Shown: positions 13,655 to 17,892 of the stretch, in pieces
Layout of the letters: each line of letters opens with the position of its first letter
Position numbering within the stretch: position 1 is the first letter of the stretch
Assembly (NCBI GenBank): GCA_036381125.1
Contig: DASVDK010000337.1
Coordinates: 1-17,892, forward strand
DNA length: 17,892 nt
Direction of reading: 5' to 3'
DNA from: DASVDK01 sp036381125 [NCBI: Thermodesulfobacteriota bacterium]
GTDB taxonomy: Bacteria > DASVDK01
The notes under the pieces: generated by a model
The model's input: the letters and a program-made list of their open reading frames with translations, nothing else
Told to the model about the DNA's origin: nothing
Databases searched by the model: none
Made by a program: the position numbers and the translations under genes

Positions 13655-14426
13655 GGCGCGCCTCGGTCGCGCAGGCGTCGCGCGCCTGCCGGACCAAGGC
13701 GACGAGCCGGCCCTCGAGGCGCGCGAGCATCGGGTCGCCCACGCGGCGCGGACGCGGCAGGTCGACCTCGAGCTCGGCGACGACGCGCGCCGGCCGGGCC
13801 GAGAGGACGGCGATCCGGTCGGCGAGGAGGGCCGCCTCCTCGGGGTCGTGGGTGACGACGAGCGTCGTCGGCCGCCGCTCGGCCCAGAGGTCGAGGAGGA
13901 GCGCGTGGAGGTCGAGCCGCGTGAGCGCGTCGACGGCGGCGAAGGGCTCGTCGAGGAGGAGGAGCCCGCGCTCCATGAGGAGCGCGCGGGCGAGGGCGAC
14001 GCGCTGCCGCATCCCGCCCGAGAGGGCGGCGGGGTAGGCGCGCTCGAAGGAGGCGAGCCCGACGCGCGCGAGCGCCTCGGCGGCGAGCCGCTCCGCCTCG
14101 CGTCGCGAGCGGCCGGCCAGGCGGGCTCCGACCGCGGCGTTGGCGAGCGCGGTCCGCCAGGGGAGGAGGAGGTCCTTCTGCGGCTGGTAGGCGGCGAGGC
14201 CGCGGAGCGCCGCGCCGGCCGCCGTGCCGTCGAGGGCGATCGTCCCCGCGTCGGGCGCGTAGAGACCGGCCAGCAGGTGGAAGAGCGTGGTCTTGCCGCA
14301 GCCAGAGGGGCCGAGCAGGGCGACGATCGAGCCCGCAGGGACGTCGAGGTCGACCCCCGCGAGCACCGGCAGCGAGCCGAAGCGTTTGGCGAGCCCTCGG
14401 ACCGCGAGGGCAGGTGCGTGCGCCAT
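13647..14426 (-). CDS. thiZ: ThiZ-like ABC transporter ATP-binding protein
   Basis: A 259-residue ABC ATPase. Walker A GPSGCGKTT is at residues 39-47, the Q-loop at about 81-83, the signature LSGGMRQR at 135-142, Walker B LLLLDEP at 155-161, and the switch histidine in VVTHDPEEA. All elements are intact, so it should power uptake through the adjacent permease. It is the first gene of the operon. Its ATG at 14426 lies two to three bases downstream of the TPP aptamer, and the GGGA that would act as Shine-Dalgarno is part of the aptamer's closing helix. Its coding end overlaps the start of thiX by 8 bp. The C-terminal ~40 residues are Arg-rich. Confidence 0.9.
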   Translation of the reverse strand: MAHAPALAVRGLAKRFGSLPVLAGVDLDVPAGSIVALLGPSGCGKTTLFHLLAGLYAPDAGTIALDGTAAGAALRGLAAYQPQKDLLLPWRTALANAAVGARLAGRSRREAERLAAEALARVGLASFERAYPAALSGGMRQRVALARALLMERGLLLLDEPFAAVDALTRLDLHALLLDLWAERRPTTLVVTHDPEEAALLADRIAVLSARPARVVAELEVDLPRPRRVGDPMLARLEGRLVALVRQARDACATEARRA

Positions 14427-14427
14427 G

Positions 14428-14525
14428 CGTCCCTACGCCGGCATTACCCGGATCAGGTTCGACGGGTCGGCGGCCGGTCGCGTGCCGCCCTCTCAGCCCG
14501 GCGCGTCCGGGCTCCCCGAGTGACG
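14428..14525 (-). ncRNA. TPP (thiamine pyrophosphate) riboswitch
   Basis: On the minus strand the conserved TPP aptamer elements appear in order: ACTCGGGGAGCCC, GGGCTGAGAGGG (the thi-box CTGAGA, plus-strand 14491-14496), then ACCTGATCCGGGTAATGCC and GGCGTAGGGA. The order and spacing match the known class closely. The closing helix P1 can form between CGTC (14525-14522) and GACG (14431-14428). The 3' arm GTAGGGACGC ends right at the thiZ ATG, so its GGGA is both aptamer and the only candidate Shine-Dalgarno. TPP binding should hide it and block translation of the importer, as in translational TPP switches. There is no room for a separate terminator expression platform. Confidence 0.95.
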
Positions 14526-14531
14526 AACCGG

Positions 14532-14561
14532 AGTCTAACGCGGGGCGCCTCCCCCTGCCAG
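14532..14561 (-). promoter_or_regulatory. Possible promoter of the thiamine transporter operon
   Basis: On the minus strand CTGGCA (14556-14561) and TAGACT (14532-14537) each match the sigma-70 hexamers at four of six positions, with an 18-base spacer. The start site would fall near 14525, exactly at the first base of riboswitch helix P1, which is a usual arrangement. In such GC-rich DNA the match alone is weak; the position is the main support. Confidence 0.35.
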
Positions 14562-14578
14562 CCCCGCCCGAGGCGCGG

Positions 14579-14627
14579 TTCCTGCACGAGTTCCTGCACG
14601 AGACGACCTCTCGTGGTCCGCCGGACC
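14579..14627. repeat. 12-bp tandem duplication followed by two small hairpins
   Basis: TTCCTGCACGAG occurs twice in direct tandem (14579-14590 and 14591-14602). The second copy runs into CACGAGA (14597-14603) paired with TCTCGTG (14609-14615), then GGTCC (14615-14619) paired with GGACC (14623-14627). The rest of the divergent gap from 14628 to about 14807 shows no gene or clear promoter by eye. The role of the repeats is unknown. Confidence 0.55.
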
Positions 14628-14807
14628 GCCTTCCCTTACCTCCCGTTCGCCCTCGCGCCGCTCGTCGTCTTCCCCGTGCGCGCGGCCCGGTTCGAGGCCT
14701 GATGGCCGGGAGTCGTGACGGCCGCGCCGCCGCGAGTCGTCGGGGGGACGGCGAACGTGAACGGCGACGGAGGGCCGGCACGGGGGCTGCTGCGGTGCCG
14801 CGAGCCG

Positions 14808-15902
14808 ATGGCCGTCGTCGTCTCCGAACGTGCGGGCGTGCGCGCGGCCGCGCGCGCCGTCGCCCCCCTCGCCGAGCTCGACGCGACGCCGCGTCGCGTG
14901 GCCGTCGTCCGCGCGCTCAACGTCGGCGACCTGCTCGTCGCCGTCCCGGCGCTTCGCGCGCTGCGGCGCGCCCTGCCCGCGGCGCGCATCACCCTCGTGG
15001 GGCTTCCGTGGGCGGCCGAGATGGTCCGCCGCTTTCCGCGCTACCTCGACGACCTGCTGCCGTTCCCCGGCTTCCCGGGGATCGAGGAGGCGCCGTTCGA
15101 CGCCGGCCGGCTCATCGCGTGCCTCGCCGACGCGCGCGAGCGGGCCTTCGACCTCGCGATCCAGATGCACGGCGGCGGCCGCTACAGCAACCCCTTCACG
15201 CGCATGCTCGGCGCGACGCGCACCGCGGGGTTCGTGGCCGCGGGCGACGCGAGCGGCCTCGACTTCCCCTTTCCGTACGTCGACCGGCACCACGAGGTGC
15301 ACCGCTACCTCGACCTCGTCGCGTTCCTCACCGGCGTGCGCGGCGACGACCGGCTCGAGTTTCCCCTCGAACCGGCCGATCGGGACGAGGTGGCGCGGTG
15401 CCTCGGCCCCGATCCGGAGCCCTACCTCGTCGTCCACCCCGGCTCCCGCGTCGCCTCGCGTCGCTGGATGCCCGAGCGCTTCGCCGCCGTGGCCGAGGCC
15501 CTGGCCCGCGAGGAGGGGCTCGACGTGGTGGTCAGCGGAGGCCCGGGGGAAGGGCCGCTCGTCGAGCACGTCCGCCGCCGCCTCCGGTGCCGCACCCGCC
15601 GGGTCTCCGTCGACATCGGCCTCGGCGGTCTCGCGGCGCTCCTGGCCGGCGCGCGGATCGTGGTCTCGAACGACACGGCGGCCGCGCATCTGGCCGACGC
15701 GGTGGGGGCCCCGAGCGTCGTGATCTACGGCTCGGCGCACGTCGCGAACTGGGGGCCGCTCGACACCTCGAGGCACCGCACGCTCTTCGTCCCGATGGCC
15801 TGCCGGCCGGACCACTGCCGGCCCTGCCCGTTCGACCACCGCTGCCTCGCGGCGATCACGCCGGACGCCGTCGTGGCGGCCGCGCGCGAGCTGCTCGCGT
15901 GA
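14808..15902 (+). CDS. Glycosyltransferase family 9 (ADP-heptose:LPS heptosyltransferase type)
   Basis: About 364 residues from the ATG at 14808. The N-terminal Rossmann-like half starts with RRVAVVRALNVGDLLVAVPALRALRRALP, the GT9 acceptor-domain signature. The C-terminal half has HPGSRVASRRWMPERF and SNDTAAAHLADAVGAPSVVIYGS, the nucleotide-sugar binding segment. Near the end a cysteine cluster, MACRPDHCRPCPFDHRC, is also common in this family. It should transfer a heptose or related sugar during LPS or other surface glycan assembly at the inner membrane. An in-frame GTG at 14715 would add 31 low-complexity residues; neither start has a good ribosome-binding site, so the start is uncertain. 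Its stop overlaps the next gene (GTGA). Confidence 0.88.
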   Translation: MAVVVSERAGVRAAARAVAPLAELDATPRRVAVVRALNVGDLLVAVPALRALRRALPAARITLVGLPWAAEMVRRFPRYLDDLLPFPGFPGIEEAPFDAGRLIACLADARERAFDLAIQMHGGGRYSNPFTRMLGATRTAGFVAAGDASGLDFPFPYVDRHHEVHRYLDLVAFLTGVRGDDRLEFPLEPADRDEVARCLGPDPEPYLVVHPGSRVASRRWMPERFAAVAEALAREEGLDVVVSGGPGEGPLVEHVRRRLRCRTRRVSVDIGLGGLAALLAGARIVVSNDTAAAHLADAVGAPSVVIYGSAHVANWGPLDTSRHRTLFVPMACRPDHCRPCPFDHRCLAAITPDAVVAAARELLA

Positions 15903-16717
15903 CCCCGCCCGTCGACGTCCTGATCCCGACCTTCGGGCGTCCGGCCGCCCTCGCGGTCACGCTGACCAGCCTCGCCTTGCAGCGCGCGCGGGGCTTCCGC
16001 GTCGTCGTGTCCGACCAGACCGAGGGCTCGCCGTCCACCGCGGCGCCGGAGGTGGCGGCGGCCCTGCGCGTGCTCCGGCTGCACGGCCACCCCCTCGAGG
16101 TGCACCGCCACCTCCCGCGGCACGGCATGGCCGAGCAGCGGCAGTTCCTGCTCGAGCGGGCGCGGGCCCCGTTCGCGATCTACCTCGACGACGACCTGAT
16201 CCTCGAGCCCGACGTGGTCGGCCGGCTCGCGCGCGCCCTCGCGCGGGCGGGGTGCGGCTTCGTCGGCATGGCGGTCATCGGGCTGAGCTTCGAGCCGGAC
16301 GTCCGGCCGCACGAGCAGGCGATCGAGTTCTGGGACGGTCCGGTGACGCCGGAGCTGGTCCTGCCGGGGACGCCCGCCTGGGATCGGCACCGCCTCCACA
16401 ACGCCGCCAACCTGCTCCACGTGCAGCGGGCGCTCGCGCTCACGCCGCGGCGGGAGCGGCTCTACCGCGTGGCGTGGGTCGGCGGCTGCGTCATGTACGA
16501 CGCGGCCAGGCTCCGCGAGGCCGGCGGGTTCGGCTTCTGGCCCGAGCTGCCCGCGGAGCACTGCGGCGAGGACGTCCTGGCGCAGCTCCGGGTCATGGCG
16601 CGCTCCGGCGGGGCGGGCCTCGCCCCCTCGGGCGTCTACCACCAGGAGCTGCCGACCACGATCCCCGACCGGCGCGTCGACGCGCCGATCGCCCTCGGCC
16701 CCGCGGGGCCCGTCTGA
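15899..16717 (+). CDS. Family 2 (GT-A fold) glycosyltransferase
   Basis: A 272-residue GT-A type glycosyltransferase. The N-terminus VDVLIPTFGRPAALAVTL is the nucleotide-binding opening of family 2, and the metal-binding DxD is YLDDDLILEPD (Asp97-Asp99). WVGGCVMYDAARLREAGGF and the acidic GEDVLAQLR near the C-terminus fit the catalytic base region of the family. The donor and acceptor sugars are unknown. It has no membrane segments, so it probably works at the cytoplasmic face. The GTG at 15899 overlaps the GT9 stop by GTGA, and its own stop overlaps the DUF421 start by TGATG. Coupling with a GT9 enzyme suggests one surface-glycan pathway; this is inference from context. Confidence 0.85.
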   Translation: MTPPVDVLIPTFGRPAALAVTLTSLALQRARGFRVVVSDQTEGSPSTAAPEVAAALRVLRLHGHPLEVHRHLPRHGMAEQRQFLLERARAPFAIYLDDDLILEPDVVGRLARALARAGCGFVGMAVIGLSFEPDVRPHEQAIEFWDGPVTPELVLPGTPAWDRHRLHNAANLLHVQRALALTPRRERLYRVAWVGGCVMYDAARLREAGGFGFWPELPAEHCGEDVLAQLRVMARSGGAGLAPSGVYHQELPTTIPDRRVDAPIALGPAGPV

Positions 16718-17220
16718 TGCCGGCGCCGGCGTGGCTCCTGCCCGACGACTGGGGCCGCGTCCTGGGGCCCGATGCGCCGCTCCTCGAGACCTTCGTCCGG
16801 GTGACGATCGTCTACTTCGTCCTGATCCTCGTCATGCGCGTGGTCCTCAAGCGGGAGGCGGCGGGGCTCAGCGTCCGCGACCTCCTCGTCCTCGTGCTCG
16901 TCGCCGACGCCGTGCAGAACGGCCTCGCCGGCCCGTACGCGTCGGTCGCCAATGCGCTTCTCGCCGGCATCACGCTCATCCTCTGGGACTACGCGCTCTC
17001 GGCGGTCGAGTACCGCTGGCCGAGGGTCCGCCGCTTCCTCGAGCCGAGTCCGCTCGTCCTCGTTCGCGACGGCCGGCTCCTGCGGCACAACATGGCGAAG
17101 GAGTTGATCACGGAGGACGATCTCCTCACGCAGATCCGCCAGCAGGGGTACGAGCGGATCGAGCAGATGCGGCTGGTCGTCATGGAGAGCGACGGCCGCA
17201 TCAGCGTCATCCCGCGGTAG
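16717..17220 (+). CDS. DUF421 / YetF-like membrane protein
   Basis: A 167-residue protein with three predicted membrane segments at about residues 26-44 (VRVTIVYFVLILVMRVVL), 55-71 and 77-93, followed by a soluble C-terminal domain of mixed alpha/beta type. The C-terminal pattern HNMAKELITEDDLLTQIRQQG, then ESDGRISVIP, is the DUF421 (YetF) signature. The function of the family is not established. The length is a little shorter than many YetF proteins, with only one C-terminal subdomain. Its ATG overlaps the GT2 stop (TGATG), so it is probably the third gene of the glycosyltransferase operon, though DUF421 genes are common as stand-alone genes and a functional link is unproven. Confidence 0.85.
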   Translation: MPAPAWLLPDDWGRVLGPDAPLLETFVRVTIVYFVLILVMRVVLKREAAGLSVRDLLVLVLVADAVQNGLAGPYASVANALLAGITLILWDYALSAVEYRWPRVRRFLEPSPLVLVRDGRLLRHNMAKELITEDDLLTQIRQQGYERIEQMRLVVMESDGRISVIPR

Positions 17221-17240
17221 GTGCGCCGGTACGACCCGGC

Positions 17241-17272
17241 GGCGCTCCGGCAGGGGCTTCCCGACGCGCCAC
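17241..17272 (+). repeat. 32-bp direct repeat, copy 1
   Basis: It begins GGCGCTCCGGCAGGGGC and ends CGCGCCAC. The second copy at 17423-17454 differs at three of 32 positions (C/T, T/C, A/C). Each copy is followed by a CCCCCG-GTCGG-CGGGGG hairpin, about 19 bases downstream here and immediately after the second copy. Confidence 0.7.
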
Positions 17273-17291
17273 GTCGTCAGGTCGCTCGCCG

Positions 17292-17308
17292 CCCCCGGTC
17301 GGCGGGGG
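17292..17308. terminator. Hairpin CCCCCG-GTCGG-CGGGGG, copy 1
   Basis: A perfect 6-bp stem (17292-17297 with 17303-17308) around the loop GTCGG, 72 bases after the DUF421 stop. An identical 17-base hairpin is at 17454-17470. It could end the glycosyltransferase operon, but it lacks a T-run. Confidence 0.35.
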
Positions 17309-17422
17309 ACGGTCCGGCTCCTGTCCCGACGTGCCGCCCGCGGACGACGTCACGGCGCGCCGGCCTGCGGCCCGGGGCCTCCCCCTCGTCTGTCCACGTC
17401 CTGGGTCGCGGTGCCTGCGCGC

Positions 17423-17454
17423 GGCGCTCTGGCAGGGGCCTCCCGCCGCGCCAC
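17423..17454 (+). repeat. 32-bp direct repeat, copy 2
   Basis: It begins GGCGCTCTGGCAGGGGC and ends CGCGCCAC, matching 17241-17272 at 29 of 32 positions. The hairpin CCCCCG...CGGGGG starts on its last base, so repeat plus hairpin may be one duplicated module. Confidence 0.7.
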
Positions 17455-17470
17455 CCCCGGTCGGCGGGGG
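17454..17470. repeat. Hairpin CCCCCG-GTCGG-CGGGGG, copy 2
   Basis: Identical in all 17 bases to 17292-17308, with a 6-bp stem and a GTCGG loop. It directly follows the second 32-bp repeat copy. Confidence 0.5.
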
Positions 17471-17681
17471 CCCCCGGCGCGGCTCGCGGCCCCTCGGCCC
17501 CCGAACCGCTCTGCCCGTCCCTCGATCCCCCGCCGTCCCTGACGCGTGGGACGGATCGACTTCGGCGCGTGGAGCTCTCCCGGTCCGCGGGGTACGGCGT
17601 CGAGCGAAACAGCAAGGGCCGCACCTCGGGATGCCGGGCCGGTGGGCGCGCCGGGGGCCCCCCGCGAGATGGGGCGACGCA

Positions 17682-17702
17682 CGGCGCAACGCAGTTGCGC
17701 CG
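17682..17702. repeat. Perfect 9-bp inverted repeat with 3-base loop
   Basis: CGGCGCAAC (17682-17690) pairs with GTTGCGCCG (17694-17702) around GCA. It stands out in this stretch by its perfect pairing and its AAC/GTT ends. It could be a protein-binding palindrome or a transcript hairpin for the gene entering from the right edge; neither can be decided here. Confidence 0.5.
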
Positions 17703-17831
17703 GCGGCGGGGGACCCCATCGAGCGGGGGTGGCGTGCCCGCCCGGCCCGTAGCACGCGAGTGCAAGCCGGAGGAGGGTGGCGGCCCGCCCGGCCCGCCGC
17801 GGTCGAGCGAGGTCGGGGGGATGAGCGCCCG

Positions 17832-17892
17832 CTAGAGGAACAGCACGCCGAAGCGGGCGGCGCCGCGCAGCCGCCAGAAGACCGCCAGTGGC
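17832..17892 (-). CDS. Possible C-terminus of a gene continuing past the right edge
   Basis: On the minus strand a frame open to the window edge ends at TAG (17834-17832), with the last residues PLAVFWRLRGAARFGVLFL. The hydrophobic and aromatic make-up looks more like a real membrane-protein tail than the Arg/Gly shadows nearby. With only 19 residues visible no family can be named, and this could be chance. Confidence 0.3.
   Translation of the reverse strand, partial: PLAVFWRLRGAARFGVLFL

Larger units (their letters stand above)
17221..17831. other. Gene-poor GC-rich stretch with degenerate repeats
   Basis: No frame in this 610-base stretch has recognisable domain features; the open frames are Arg/Gly/Pro-rich and present on both strands, as expected from composition. 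It holds two diverged copies of a 32-base sequence, three hairpins (listed separately) and runs such as GGGGGCCCCCC near 17654. AT-richer promoter-like hexamers are absent by eye. It may be a decayed gene or an intergenic spacer. Confidence 0.6.

Noticed and set aside
12900-14400. Plus-strand frames opposite the thiamine transporter genes
   Set aside because: Antisense shadows rich in Glu/Arg/Gly; the minus strand carries intact ABC motifs and the riboswitch.
14685-14702. GGTTCGAGGCC as a possible tRNA T-loop
   Set aside because: No matching acceptor stem, anticodon arm or D-arm can be drawn upstream, and it is not followed by a plausible 3' end.
17761-17785. Resemblance to the conserved AAACCGGAGGAAGGTGG segment of 16S rRNA
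   Set aside because: Only a short, imperfect match (AAGCCGGAGGAGGGTGG); flanking rRNA sequence is absent, so it is chance.
17221-17835. A 204-codon frame starting right after the DUF421 stop
   Set aside because: Low-complexity Arg/Pro/Gly sequence, passes through the repeats and hairpins, no ribosome-binding site, and equal-length frames exist on the other strand.

Overview
The window is very GC-rich (well above 70% by eye, with G or C at nearly every third codon position) and gene-dense. It looks like a chromosomal segment of an uncultured high-GC Gram-negative-type bacterium. Support for this comes from a GT9 heptosyltransferase-type LPS enzyme, a lipoprotein with a Tat-like signal, the hpnCDE squalene route and a TPP-controlled thiamine-precursor importer. 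Lineages such as Binatota, Methylomirabilota/Rokubacteria or Myxococcota would fit. That placement is inference; no rRNA or other marker gene is present.

Layout. (1) 1-2567, plus strand: end of a TPR protein, a lipoprotein zinc metallopeptidase overlapping it by ATGA, then an ACT-domain malic enzyme. (2) 2587-2755: an array of about 25-bp half-units, four forward and two inverted, filling the gap between convergent genes. (3) 2759-4093, minus: a soluble receiver-histidine kinase, read through a 17-codon leader ORF with a strong Shine-Dalgarno sequence, behind a promoter with a perfect TTGACA. (4) 4156-9558, minus: a tightly coupled six-gene operon: ornithine cyclodeaminase-like protein, VOC protein, HpnC, HpnD, HpnE and an SDR. 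The middle three convert farnesyl diphosphate to squalene. (5) 9581-10748: a secreted orphan protein and a convergent hypothetical protein, separated by two hairpins. (6) 10779-11573, plus: an enoyl-CoA hydratase family protein. (7) 11579-11818, minus: a small DUF2795 gene that appears frameshifted. (8) 11906-14525, minus: an HMP/thiamine-precursor ABC transporter (ThiZ-ThiX-ThiY order) under a TPP riboswitch that ends at the ThiZ start codon. (9) 14808-17220, plus: GT9 and GT2 glycosyltransferases and a DUF421 membrane protein, all with overlapping stop/start codons. (10) 17221-17831: a GC-rich stretch with degenerate repeats and hairpins but no convincing gene, then the possible C-terminus of a minus-strand gene at the right edge.

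Most of the window is recognisable metabolism and envelope biology. I did not find a clear new multi-gene system. The most unusual items are the inverted repeat array that supplies or abuts both flanking stop codons, the leader ORF coupled to the kinase, the company kept by hpnCDE (with a low-complexity insertion in HpnC), and the DUF2795 frameshift with a hairpin directly behind the alternative stop.
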